In this document: in pieces, positions 23,082 through 34,450 of the stretch
Position numbering within the stretch: position 1 is the stretch's first letter
How the letters are laid out: each line of letters opens with the position of its first letter
Origin: Acanthococcus lagerstroemiae
Taxonomy: Eukaryota; Arthropoda; Insecta; Hemiptera; Eriococcidae
Assembly: GCA_031841125.1 (NCBI GenBank)
Contig: CM063107.1
Coordinates: 48,187,497 to 48,251,496, forward strand
Length of the DNA: 64,000 bases
Direction of reading: 5' to 3'
Notes under the pieces: model-generated
Seen by the model: the letters and a program-made list of their open reading frames with translations, nothing else
Database searches by the model: none
Told to the model about the DNA's origin: nothing
Translations under genes and position numbers: made by a program

Positions 23082-24488
23082 CTTTTCAGATGTTTTTAAT
23101 CGAAAGATGTTTTTATTCAGAATTTATAGGGTTTTGTAAAGCAAAAGTGCAAATTTCTTTATGGGAAATCCCATGTGAAACCTTGACTCCGTTGAAAAAC
23201 CCAATTCCTCAAAATGTTTTGATTTCAAAAAAAAACTTCGACTGATGTGTTTTAACAATAGGAACATATTTAACCCTGGAATATATAAAATATTTAAAAA
23301 GAAACCGTTTTGTGAAGCATTTTGATGTGGACCCTTTAAACCGCAAACTATGAAAATGTACAGGATACTTCAGTCACATTCTGCAAACGCAGCAACTGCA
23401 TTCTCAATGAAAGTAAACCAGTACTCCCCGCTATGTTCATGTTAACTTGGACGCCATTTTTTCATATAGCCGGTCTCAGTGTTTTTCGTGGTGTATACCT
23501 ACTTTCACATTTTGTCTCGGATCACGCCACCTAGTCTAGGCCCTATAGGCATTTCAAAAAACATTTTGAGGTAACAAGCGGGACTTTGTTGGAAAATGTA
23601 GTACTGGGTACCAGAAACAACCTCCTAAAAATCCCACCCCCCAAATGCTGTGCAAAATTTTCTGTAGCAGTTTACAGCCCCCTAATTACAGTTTTTGGCT
23701 TAATCTCAGAAAATCGGAGCTCTAGAAAAAAAGTTTCAGAAAAAAAAGATTCCTTATAAAATTTGCTAAAAAACGCATAATATATCACATGTTAGCCTAG
23801 GTCTAATCCTTAGCCTACAATCACTGTTCAAAGTTGGACAACTTTAAAAAGTTTCGAAAAATTGGCAATTTATGGCGAATATCGTGGCAAAGGCGAGTTA
23901 TAGAGAAAATTGTTTTAAACCAAAAAGATGCTTCGTAAAATGTTCCATAAAATGGAACTTCCCTTAGTCTAGCCTAGGCCTAATTGTTCGCTCATAAAAT
24001 TCGTCAAAGCATAACACACAACATGAGGGTTCCTACTCGAACGTCTCCCAAAATACCGTTAATATCAACTCTAGATGAAAATTTCACGCAGAGATTGTTC
24101 TTCACTCAGCATCAAAAAGATCTCTTACAGTTTTTTGTAACTGACCACAAAACATTCTAAATCGGGGGGTCATAAGCGACCATTCATTTTTCCATAAAAT
24201 AAATCAGGCCTTATGGCAGGAAACCATGGCGGATACAGGCTGTTCTGGACCCATCTATAGTGACCTAGAACTATTGTATTTCATCTATACCATTTGTCAT
24301 TCGGACCCCTCCCGCCCTTATTCTCCATATCCGCTCCTGGTAGGAAATGCAGTTTCTATACTTATTCTCGGTCTTACAGATTTCAGGGGGAAATACGGGA
24401 TGAATATCACCATTGGACCTGCTTTTATACACCTCCGACTACCCATCTCTAGAATTCTTTCCTCTCCCTCCATCTATCCCAGCCTTGA

Positions 24489-24730
24489 CATAGTGGCCAG
24501 TTTTCTACCAAAAAAAAAACTTCCCTGACTTTTTCAGATTTTTCCAGTCTATTTTCCAACATTTTCATAACAAACAAATTATTTATAAAAATATATATTC
24601 AATTGAGTCTGACAGAGAAGATTGCACAATTCTTTCACATCATAAAATTTCCTTCAAAATTCCCTGACTTTTTCGATTTTCTTTCAAGATTTCCTGACTT
24701 TTCCCGATTTCCCAAAACCTGGTCACCCTG
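24489..24730. mobile_element. CAGGGTGRCCA MITE nested in inverted-repeat element
   Basis: Left end CATAGTGGCCAGTTTTC and right end CCTGGTCACCCTG are degenerate inverted repeats. The interior has TTCCCTGACTTTTTCAG near the left and TCCCTGACTTTTTCGATTTT further right, the same vocabulary (in complement) as the element at 61224-61494. No clear target duplication. It lies inside the element at 23529-25970, hence inserted later. Confidence 0.6.
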
Positions 24731-24889
24731 TTTTCGATACCACAATTTGAAATCTGCATTTTTTCCGAATCAAAATTTATTAGTCTTTAAAATTTTCATA
24801 AGCAAGATAATGGTCGGAGATTCAAGGTCACAAAAATCAATTGTTACATTAGTTTGCCTTAAAATAAAAAATGTTTGTACGTGAGGGGG

Positions 24890-25330
24890 TTCAAAAATTT
24901 CACAAAATGCAATATGAATGCCATTTCATAAATTTGAAGAGTCGGTAACTCATATTTGGTAATGATTGAGTTTGAGCCCAAAATTGCAAAGTGTTCCACC
25001 TAGAGAGGTGGATTCAAAATGAAGACTGAAAAATAAAACGCGTATACGGGCATCGTGTCCTAGTTTTGAAAGGTCGCTGAGTTAAATTATTTATCATTTA
25101 TCTCTGATTTGCAAATTGTAGCATTCAAGAAGAAGGAAGGGGATTGAAATTTCATATTATACAATATGCATGTCATATCGCAGGTATAAAGGGTCACTGA
25201 ACTCATTACAGGAAAGAATGTACCCTGATTTGCAAAGTTTAGAATTCGGGGAGGAGGAAGGGACAGAAAAGTGAAGATAATATTGCAGTGAAACTCGTTT
25301 ATAAACTCTGTCACATATGCACGTATATTG
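24890..25330. repeat. Degenerate satellite units, ~117-131 bp
   Basis: GTCGGTAACTCAT near 24943, GTCGCTGAGTTAA near 25074 and GTCACTGAACTCAT near 25191 mark three successive units. Each is followed 30-40 bp later by a TTTGCAAA- or ATTGCAAA-type word and 20-30 bp later by a purine-rich run. The same marker recurs at other loci in this window (33.9, 38.1, 42.4, 45.6 and 51 kb). Confidence 0.55.
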
Positions 25331-25970
25331 TAACCTTGTAACAACGACTGGTGTCAAGGTCTGTAATACAAAACTTTCTACACTAATATTTATACTGTCG
25401 ATCAACAGGTGATAGATTTCAAGTGGACCAGTTATGGCAGGATTCTTGGACCTAACACCTCACCCCACTTTGCTGAGAACGCCGGTGAAAATTCGTTAGA
25501 CAGAGAGAAGTAAGCGCGTGAAGTTCATTTTTGTTTGTCCCGTTTGATTGGCAGAGACAATGAGGCAAGTATTAGGCCTGGTCTAGACTAAAGGTAGTCC
25601 GTTCTATGGCAAATTTTACGAGACATCCTTTTGGTTGGTAACAGTTTTTCCTACAACTCGCAGTTTCCGAGGTAGTCGCCGTAATCTGTCAATTTTTCGA
25701 AATTTTTTAAATTTGTCTAACCTTGGACAGTGATTGTAGGCTAAGGATTAGATCTAAGCTAACGTGTGATGTGTGTGTTTCGTAGCAAATTTTATGAGGA
25801 ATCTTTTTTGTCTGAAACTTTTTTCTCTAGAGCTCCAATTTTCTGAGATATAAGCCGAAAACTGAAATTTGGGCACCTGGACCTAGTCCTACATTTTCCG
25901 ACAAAGTCCCGCTTGTTACCTCAAAATATATATACATTTTTTTTTTGTCTGTAGGGCCTAGACTAACCCG

Positions 25971-27315
25971 GGCATGATAAGAACCATTTTACGGCGCTCC
26001 TTAACACGCACATGTACAGAAAATGGGGCACGGCGCTGTCGCGCGTACTTAGTCCATAACCGAATCACTGATCCGCTTTCGGTACTTTACCCGATTTTTC
26101 GATCAAATGTTTTCGGACTATCCCAGCCATCTGGATTAGAAAAGTTGCAGAATCTACCTGGTGGGAAGGTACAGCATATGGAATACCTTGCCGCCGGTCG
26201 GTCACCACATTGGCACATAGAATCGCGTCTGGTTGACTTTGTACTCGACGAGGTCAGAATCTGGATGGTGTCAAATGGGTGCGCCGGATGAGGCCAAATT
26301 AAACGAGCGTTTGATTAATGCACTCTCTTCGTGTAGTTGTCTCGTGTACATGTCGTGTCCCGTCTTCATCGTAGGCATTTTTCTTTCGTTACATTCTCAC
26401 ATTAATTGGCAGAAATGCAAATTCTGCGTATAACCGAGCTCATATATTCTACAGATATATAAACGCAAGTTTATATGATTTCTTGATATTAAAACAGAAA
26501 GAAACCGCACGTGATTCATTCATTGGCACCGTCAGTACAAACGACCCAATTTCACGAGACGTTTGCACCGCAGCGGGTCGGATGAAAAATTGAACGCGGG
26601 CAATACGGAATACATTATTCGAGGATGAGCGAGAGAGATGAAGGCGTGCCCGGCGAATACGGAATAGGAAAGCCCTCTGCGACCGTAAATCCGCCCGCGT
26701 CATCTCCGGCCCGCTTCTTCTTCTTCTTTTCTTCTTCTTCTTTTTTTAACGAAAAGTTGGTACCGAGTGACCCAGCGAAACGTCCGAGTAAATTGTTACA
26801 AATGTTTTTCAATAAGCGTGTGTAAATTTGTATGTAGAGGAGGCTCGACGTAATGAGCCGTTTGGAAAAGTTGAACCATAAGTGATAACATGATCAGTGA
26901 TGCGCGCTGCGGCATCTAATGCGATCAAATTAGAGAATACATGTCATAACGTACCAATTAATTTCAACTTTTATCACGCTCAATTAGGCGGCTCGCCATG
27001 CGATAAATTAATATTGTGGATGTTCCCCGGGCAGTGTTAATCGTCGCTCCAAGAGACGCCCGAATCGCTTGTTTTTGAATTACGATATGATATTCATACC
27101 AGCCAGGGAGATCAACTCGACTGTGTTGGGAGTCTGGCCTGTTATTGTTATTAAGGCCGGATGGTCCGGATGTTATGACGTCATTCGAATGCGAACCATT
27201 AGCCGCGAGAGTGTTTGTTGGCAGTTGAAATATGAGGGCCAGCTTAGTGGGTACGAGTCTTCAGTCGAAAGGAGAAAAATCCGGAAGGCAACTATGCTGA
27301 CCATAGCACCTTTTT
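25971..27315. other. Gene-free, CpG-retaining stretch
   Basis: No supported gene. CpG is frequent and TTAAT/ATTAA words are common, especially 26870-27065. A CTTCTTCTT tract lies at 26716-26741. The 105-codon frame at 25974-26291 has no recognisable domain. The composition contrasts with the CpG-poor elements on either side; this may be older unique sequence. Confidence 0.45.
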
Positions 27316-27995
27316 CAGTGTTGTCAGACTTGGTCCAAAAGGACCAAACGTAGTCCATTTGTGCACTGATTCAAAAACCTGGTCCATTTCTTTGGTCAGT
27401 CGCAATTTCTGGTCCTTTCTTGGTCCATTTCAAGCCTACACTTAATATTTCTAGTTTTGATCAATTCTAATTTTGTCATGTGTTGGAAAATATAGTAAGG
27501 AATTCAGAGAAGCAGCTTTTCAGTCTGCAAGCCAGCGCCTAGCTCCCAGCTAAGATTTTGAAAACGGCTGCCAATGATGAGAAAACGTGAAACTGTCAAA
27601 AATCTGGTCAACCGAGAAAACATTACAGGTCCAAATTTCGTGAATAGTGGAAGACTCATTCTTTGGATTTCAGCGTCAAAAATGACAGAATATTATGATG
27701 TATAATTTCCATCACTCATTACTCGATTATATCGTTACTGCGCCTTAAAAGAAGAAGGAAATTGAAATCAAAATTGTGTGCCGTATGTCATTGAACGTAA
27801 TAACATCAGTTCTAGCAATTACTTCACAGAGCTTGACGAAAATTCAGCCGGCGCGAAGTTTAGGGCAAAGATACCTCTCGCATATTTCTTCTAAGCTGTT
27901 ACTCTTTCTTGTAGTCGAAAAAGCTAGTTAATCCAATCTGGATATTTTTTTCTATGATTCTGGCCCACTTGGATGTTTCTGATCTGGCAACACTG
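27316..27995. mobile_element. Candidate hAT-like element, CAGTGTTG ends
   Basis: CAGTGTTGTCAGACTTGG at 27316 and TCTGGCAACACTG ending at 27995 are inverted. The left part repeats TGGTCC words (TTGGTCCAAAAGGACC, CCTGGTCCATTTC). Flanks ACCTTTTT and TCTCTTAC do not match as a target duplication, so the two ends may belong to different insertions. A related terminus, GGGGTTGCCAGATCAG, lies at 37420. Confidence 0.4.
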
Positions 27996-28259
27996 TCTCT
28001 TACCAGCATGGTATCGAACAGTCCTATGAATCCTATAAAGTCCTCTGTTTTTAAAGGTGGTTCTATAAACCTTATAAAAGTACTATATTTTCAGTTTCGG
28101 TCCTATGAAAATAAGAAAATCAGCTCGCGAGAAAGAGAAAAAAACTTGAGGGGAGAGGAGATAGTGAAAGGTGAAACTGTGATCGCGTGACTACTTGTTT
28201 TCCGTCCTCTCTCTCCCTAATAATGCAGTGTATGTATCCCAGTTTTTTTTATTTTCTTG

Positions 28260-28683
28260 CAGGGCTGCGAAAGCTCCTATCAAATTTGTATAAAAACATA
28301 ATACTGGCCTGAAAAGTTATGTTTTCGAAAAATTGTCATGAAAGTCATGATATTTCAACCAAAACTCGAAAAAGTCATGATATTTCATCATGTCATAGTT
28401 TACAATATTTCCATTACCAAAAAAATAAAAACAGTTTCATTCATTTAATGATGAGTGAATATTTATTAAGGAAGTTTAGCGCTCTCTGTATTGAGGCCCC
28501 CCCCCCCCCATGAGGCGCGAAGCGCCGAGTTTGTCCCCCCCACTTCCTTTTTATTTCCCCATGATAGTTATGAAAAAATGTCATGAAAAGGCATGATACT
28601 TTGTTTCCCAAATCCAGTAGACACCCTGGAAAGGTCCTATAAAAGTCTAATATTTTTGAATTTTAATTTTGTTAGACACCCTG
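28260..28683. mobile_element. Nested CAGGGTG-group elements
   Basis: An inner copy, 28293-28628, matches the element at 55379-55733 over its length: repeated GTCATGAAAGTCATG, CAAAACTCGAAAA, TGAATATTTATTA, GAGGCGCGAAGCGC and a right end CCAGTAGACACCCTG. Outside it, CAGGGCTGCG at 28260 and TTGTTAGACACCCTG ending at 28683 look like the ends of a host element related to 14475-14748. A C run of about 13 lies in the inner copy. Left ends are degraded. Confidence 0.6.
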
Positions 28684-29088
28684 ACCAGTCAAATTGGACA
28701 TTTAGTAGCAGGAATGGTTGCGTCCTTCGCAACCAGGTTTAAAACACCGCAGATTGGAGCCTCTCTTACCAGTGAACCGTAAGCTTGGAAAATGTCCGGC
28801 CCGTATTCGACTCGGACACACTCCATACGCGCAGCTACTTCTATACTAAGCAACCGGTCCCCTAAATGCGAAACATGCGGCACCCAGCTAGATGTCTCAC
28901 AGTGGTTCAGGATTCAATTCCAGGTGGCCGAAATTCTGAAACTCGGTTAATAGGGGTTTTTGAGGACGCTGAAACCATGTCTCATGATTTTAGAACTCAA
29001 ATCTCAAAGGGAGCTTCAAGGGGAGGAACAAACTCGAATTTTTTAACAATACCAAGTGGGGTATCAAAATGTATTTTTTCGACCCCCC
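28684..29088. other. Gene-free stretch before SINE
   Basis: A 64-codon minus-strand frame (28689-28883) is CpG-rich but shows no domain. From 28970 the sequence (AACAATACCAAGTGGGGTATCAAAATGTATTTTTTCGACCC) is repeated in diverged form at 29395-29455 beyond the SINE, so the SINE interrupted or neighbours a repeat array. Confidence 0.45.
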
Positions 29089-29305
29089 CTTCTTTTCTAA
29101 TGTTTCTGTTAACCCGAGCCCTGGAATCCGTCCTTTCAAGCATTACCTCAGTGATGTCGGGGAGGCTGTTAGGGCTTTCTTAACCCTCTTCACTTCTTGC
29201 CGAAAAACCGGCCTAGGTCGAGATGTAGCGAGTTGTTATGTGGGCTCGAACCCGAGACCTCCGGATTCTGAGATCAGCGCGCTATCCACTCGGCCAACCA
29301 GACCC
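29089..29305 (-). repeat. tRNA-derived SINE, copy 1
   Basis: On the minus strand it begins GTCTGGTTGGCCGAGTGG, with Pol III A box TGGCCGAGTGG, and continues to a B box GGGTTCGAGCCC about 50 bp later, the spacing of a tRNA head (Ser/Leu-like class II start). A body containing CCTAGGCCGGTTTTTCGGC, CCAGGGCTCGGGTTAACAG and TTAGAAAAGAAGG follows. A second copy at 50298-50515 covers the same 217 bp with the same order, so this is a family. No clear target duplication was seen. Confidence 0.85.
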
Positions 29306-29319
29306 ACTTTTCTATCCCC

Positions 29320-29668
29320 GTAAACATGATTCTGAAGTCACTTTGTTCGAAATGTGAGAAAGGGCGTCAGGGGGAAGGGGCCAAATTCCAAAATTTTCAA
29401 CATTACCCGGTGAGGTATATCAAAATGCATGTTTTCCACTCCCCTAGAAGTTGTTTTATGTGAAATTGAGAGGTGCTTTCGGGGGAATTATGAACACAAA
29501 ATTACGTGTGGTATTTCGAATAACAATAAATTAATACCAATTAACAAAATGGTAGAAATTGAAATGATGAGAACCAAAAGGGATGAAGTCCATTTTTCAC
29601 ACTTTTCAGGAGAAGCAAAAAACTAATTTATACAAAAACCAAAAATTTGTCAGAAACATGGTTTAGGG
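29320..29668. other. Gene-free stretch, second unit of flanking repeat
   Basis: CAACATTACCCGGTGAGGTATATCAAAATGCATG near 29398 is a diverged copy of the unit at 29042-29075. The remainder to 29660 is AT-rich without a gene. GTTTAGGG at 29661-29668 is the left target duplication of the hAT element. Confidence 0.5.
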
Positions 29669-30405
29669 CAGGGGTTCTCAAACTTCATATACTCTAGGAC
29701 ATTTAGTCAACGCGGACCCCTTTTTTTTAGAAGAGAATTAATTTATATTTATAAGATGTGGCTTGAAAAAAATAAATGATCTGTTTGTTTTAGTATCTTT
29801 ATATTTTATATACAGAAATATATTGAAATAAGTACTGGAAAAACAACAAAACCTAATTTTAAATATTCTTCACAATATTTGTAGCGCTTAACAGTCTTAC
29901 GTGAATCAGTGCTGCAACTGGAACTAGCTACTGAAGTTGAACAACTAACCTCACTTTCATGATCACTGTATCCGTCGGTTTCATCAATTGCACGTTTTAC
30001 AGTCGCTGTCTTTAACCAACGATCCAAGATGCAGACACAAAATGACCACTTTCTCACGTAAAATGTTTCCACTACAAAAAGTTAAACATCACAACAAAAC
30101 AAACGATTGCGACAAGCATCAGCGTGCGTAATGAACACCCCACTGATCGACTGATCGACAGCGCCGCTGACAGACGACCTGTGACAGTCACGTGACTCAT
30201 AGCCGCAGGGTAGCCACCCGTCGAAAACAATATTGCCCTGCTCATAGGCATGGATTGAGCTAGCCATGTAGACATTTCGTAATACAAACCAAAACTGTTA
30301 TTTTCAGAAATAGACGTTCTTGGTGCGAGTGATTAAAAAAAAATTAGATTAAAATATTTTTCGTGGACCCCTAGGGGTCCGCGGACCACACTTTGAGAAA
30401 CTCTG
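29669..30405 (-). mobile_element. hAT element (Charlie-like ends), 737 bp
   Basis: The left end CAGGGGTTCTCAAACTT and the right end TTTGAGAAACTCTG are inverted repeats of the CAGGGGTTCTCAA class known from Charlie-type hAT transposons. The 8-mer GTTTAGGG flanks both sides exactly (29661-29668 and 30406-30413), the diagnostic hAT duplication. GGACCCC words lie just inside both ends. A short piece of transposase reading frame survives on the minus strand. Length is far below an autonomous hAT (2.5-4 kb), so it is internally deleted. Confidence 0.95.
29806..30072 (-). pseudogene. Amino-terminal hAT transposase fragment
   Basis: The 88-codon minus-strand frame ends in KRYKYCEEYLKLGFVVF. The pattern K-KY-E-YLK-GF resembles the conserved start of Charlie/ZBED-type hAT transposases, where a KRKY-E-YLKYGF motif precedes the BED-like part. 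A serine-rich segment with several acidic residues precedes it. The downstream catalytic and dimerisation regions are absent; the frame then runs into the element's left end. It is non-functional as a transposase. The family call is from motif memory only. Confidence 0.55.
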
Positions 30406-30413
30406 GTTTAGGG

Positions 30414-33400
30414 CAATGAAGGGGGACTACTAAATACGATTTTTAAGGGTATTCCTACATAAATACCTCAGATACAGCTGCTTAAAATTTTTGGACTTAG
30501 CCCCTTTTGGTTCTCAGTGGTCACCAAAAGTGAATATTATGGTTGGAAATTGCACGGGGCTTCTTCCCACACTAATGTAGATTATTTTAGACTTAGTCCC
30601 ATTTCAATTTAATAAATTCCCTGGAAGTGAGAAAAAAAATGTGTAGAGCCGAAAAAATTAAGATTTTTTTTTAAATTGCCAATTTTTGAGTAAAACAAAA
30701 TAAGTTGCAAAGCTAAAAAATAGAACTTTTCGAAATTTTTCTTTATTTTTGATACATCAACATGAAAGTTTCGGGTGCAACGCAGCCAGAAACTATGTTC
30801 CCGACCTATGGGCGAAATTTCAACTACACCAGTCTATCTGCCATGCCTTACAGCCTCTGTTTCTGTCACCAACTCAAAACTGCCAATTTTGGATTTGACC
30901 ATCTTTTGGTTCTCACCGATTCAGTTATAAATGAAATACTGTATTAAGAATGAATAGAACTACTATCTTCCGGATCGTAGTCACTTTACTTCTTCTACAT
31001 CATCCCAGGAGTGGAACTTTTACAAATATTGTTTTCGTTGATCTTGATCGTCGGTACCAAATTAAAAATTGAAAAGTATCTTTCATGAAAACAAAAAGTC
31101 GTTCCATAATCGTCTTCGTTGATGATTTTATTTCGACGAATGAAAAACACATAAAACTTTTAGTGGAAGAGGGTGGAAGGTTACAAACAATACTTTGACC
31201 CTCCCCCCCCCATACACGTTCAATATACCTAATCTACAGAATTAGAATCGTAGTCATCATCTGTCTTCTCTTCGTCTCCGTCATTTTCTTCCAAAGAACT
31301 CTCATAATCTTCAAAATCTTTTTCTGTTTATTCTTCTTTGAAGTGATACTCTATATTACGATGTATTTTAATACATTTAAATTCTTTACCATGTACTTTT
31401 GATCACATTTGTTACGTTTTTTCACGAAGTAGCGGCTTATAGCAGAAGGTGGTGGAGGTGGGTATAATGCACTCTCTAGAAGAGAATTAGACATGAAAGG
31501 TTTTGCGACAGGATTTAACTAGGATTTTGTAACTGTGTAACTTTGAAAAAATGAAATTAAATAATTGTATTTATTTTCAATAATAATTGTTGGTCATGGA
31601 ACCCATTAAAACTTAAGAAATTAGCGAGAAAAATGCTACTAGAAAACATATTTACTAGTTTCACCAACACATTATTATTATCATAAAACGTGGTCAAAAA
31701 CACAGACAACTGTCTCTCCATTTCTCACATTTCTATAGCATCGAGACAAACAACAAACTAGTTCTCGTATACGATATTAGATGAAATGAAGTTTACAGAA
31801 CACATTACGATTATAGTTTTGTCAAAACCACGTAGTTCATTTCTGTGTGTTCTGGTTCCCTAGAACTGAATTCTGAATCACTGTGTCTTTCTCATTCTTA
31901 GTACTTATTCTGAATTTGCTACTGTCTGAATATTATGCTGTTATGATTCTCTCTTCCCTTCATTTGATATTTTAACAGATTCTTCTGATAATAGTTTATT
32001 CACTCTTTTACAGGATTCTAACTTGACCTCTGTTTTGTGAAGTCGAGCCGTAAAATGAATAATATGTATATAAGAAAAATCTGCATTTGATTTCGAATTA
32101 GAGTTCATATTTGTAGTTCAGTAAATGAAACTCTGAAATCTAGCTAAATGTGTAAAGAATTTCTCACAGATGATAGGGGTTTGATGTCAATACCAGACAA
32201 AGGCCTCTCATTGCTGACTCGTCAATAGACCTTGTTTCAACCATTTTTTCGTACTATCAGTCTACACAGTCGTAAAAATTCGTTTAATTCTGTGAAAATG
32301 CCTCATAAATACATGGAGTTTTTCTTTCCTCAATCATCCTCCCAGCTTGTCCTTCAAAACTTGAACCCCCGAATAGCTTATCTGCTCTTACCATTGAAGG
32401 GGTACACCGCTATTGTGAGAAGCAGTTCTCAGTTTTTATACGGCACTGGAAAAGTACTCCTCATAACATGGTATCGGGAGAGGCTCGTGGCAGGTCTCCG
32501 CAGAGTCGGATACAATTTTGAAATTCGAAAAAAATGTAAATTTTAATTTTATTAAAAATTTAAATTCACTTTTTTTTTTGGAAAATAACCAAGAAATGAA
32601 TCACACGCAAACAGAACCCGGCTTCTAAATTTTGAAAAAAATATAATACAGTGAACGGCGCATCGCAAAAGAAGGAAAAACCGAACGGCAATCGGGCAGT
32701 ACGAGTAGAAAAGTCAGCCTTCCTTTTTCGTGCATATACATAAGGCTATATTTGCGAATTGTAAATCTTGATAAATCTTTATTCCCATTCGTACACAAGC
32801 ACTAACTGTCAATCTCTCTATATATATACATACTTGTAAAATAAATCAAGAACTTTAAACATGTATAGAGAAAATGGCAAACGGGAATAAATTCGGAAAT
32901 AAATGACACGAACGAACTCCAGCAGGCCTAAAACCAACCGTACATAAACTAGGATTAGTGTATGTTTCAGACAAAGAACGCAGATATTTTCAACGCTTAT
33001 TCACATTTATTCGACCAAAAAAAGACAACAAAAAACACCCTATATGCAACATGTACAAGTTTCAGTATACAAATATATTATCCGAACTAAATCTACAGAC
33101 AGCCATGTTTTCCGGCGCGGCCATCAATATTCATGGAAGCAGACGTTTCCAAATTCTTGAATGATATTTATAAACCGATCAAACTTACTGTACTGCACGG
33201 TGCATGCCCTCTGCAAGAAAGCGAGAGAGAAAATGAGAGTATGGGACAGAAAAAGAGAGATGGTGTGGTGGGATGTATGGCGATGCATGTATCGGGGGGA
33301 GAGAGAGAGAGAGAGATGGGACGGAAGATAAGAACAAAAAATGAAAAATGGAAGAAAGAGAAACAAAATAGAAAGTTAAGGAAAAACAGAGTATACGAGA

Positions 33401-33889
33401 CAAAAAAGTCGGAAGATCTAACCCAGCTGAGGGAAAATAGTGTGGAGGTACCACAAGAAGAATCCGGGAATAAACCCCCCTTCCTTATCATTAGCGATGT
33501 AAAGCGAAACCACATTTTATTTTTTCATTTTGATTATTACTTCTATCTATGGACGATAACTACTTTTCCCTTTCCTTTATCGGACACCCTTCTCCTAGGG
33601 TGGTCTTTATTTTTATAAATATTTCGAATTTCGAGTGGCAGACCTGCTCATGTTTTTTTTTGTATATTTCCAACATCGCATATAAAATGTCAGGCCTCCT
33701 CCGCTCCGTGCTTAATGGAAATTGAAATTTTTAAAACAAGACTCCCAGGAGTGCATTAATCATTCTATCCTAAAACAACGAAAAATAATGATCGATTGCT
33801 ACGATTTTTAAATTTGCTGAACACATTCTTCATGTTGTGTTGGACTCCTTTTCTACTGGCCCACAGGGAGCCCAAATCTATAAATTAAC
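30414..33889. other. Gene-free stretch
   Basis: AT-rich DNA without a supported gene. The 161-codon frame at 33133-33618 is built over a GAGAGA tract (33299-33316) and is low in complexity; the antisense frames mirror it, so I treat it as chance. The 104-codon frame at 32232-32546 shows no domain. C-run at 31202-31211, TATA-rich tract at 32818-32828. Confidence 0.45.
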
Positions 33890-34147
33890 TTTATTAGCTT
33901 CCAAATATATCAATACTTGTGTTTTTTTAGAGTCGTTGAGTTCATTTTTGGGGTTATTATAGTCGTACCCTCTATCTATTACGACCCAGAGGGGGATAAA
34001 AACTGAAATATTGGAAGTCATGTACGTGGGCATCAATCGTATCACAAGTGGGATCATTTGAGTCGCTGATTTCATTTTTAACGTTATTCCAGCTAGAACT
34101 TCGGGGTACCAAGGTGCACGGTTATGTAACTGGATTTTAATGCTCAT
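33890..34147. repeat. Degenerate satellite, two units of ~130 bp
   Basis: GAGTCGTTGAGTTCATTTTT at about 33931 and GAGTCGCTGATTTCATTTTT at about 34061 mark two units 130 bp apart; each is followed by GGTTATT or CGTTATT. They belong to the same dispersed family as 24890-25330. An 89-codon minus-strand frame crosses both units without a known domain. Confidence 0.55.
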
Positions 34148-34450
34148 TGGTCAATGAGGATGACGCCTGGAATGGCCTTGAAATTTACTCAACAATTACT
34201 AAAATTGCATTTCTGATATAACTAAAGATGCCCAGTTATGAGACTGTCGATTTTTTCTGATTCCAGTCACTGGTCGGTTCTAACAAGCACAGGTAACAGC
34301 TGAAATTATTTTTTTAATGAAATCAGTGACTCCTTAGTATATTTGAAAATAAAATAGTCTGAGGTCTAGGCCCTTTGTTGAACTCTTAAGGGTGAGTATA
34401 TAGCAAAGCTGACCTCAAAAATGAACTCTCCGAGTAAAAGAAAAGCATAT

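Larger units (their letters stand above)
23529..25970. mobile_element. 2.4 kb element with ~400-450 bp inverted arms
   Basis: The arm 23529-23985 is the imperfect reverse complement of 25570-25970. Matching landmarks include TAGTCTAGGCCCTA at the outer ends, TTTTGAGGTAACAAGCGGGA, a CTCTAGA-containing block, TAATCCTTAGCCTACAATCACTG and CTAGGCCTAAT at the inner ends. The interior of 1.6 kb has no transposase frame and holds a MITE (24489-24730) and degenerate satellite units (24890-25330). Each arm itself has CTAGGCC words near both of its ends. Target duplication not identified; superfamily unknown. Confidence 0.75.

Noticed and set aside
25974..26291. 105-codon frame with methionine start
   Set aside because: Begins just outside an inverted-repeat element arm, has no recognisable domain, and is in CpG-rich DNA where long frames are expected.
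27316..27995. Treating the CAGTGTTG ends as a firm hAT element
   Set aside because: Flanking 8-mers do not match, so the two ends could come from separate insertions; kept only as a low-confidence candidate.
33133..33618. 161-codon plus-strand open frame, among the longest in the window
   Set aside because: It spans a GAGAGA tract and is rich in E, R and K from low-complexity DNA; overlapping antisense frames mirror it, and no domain or conserved motif is visible.
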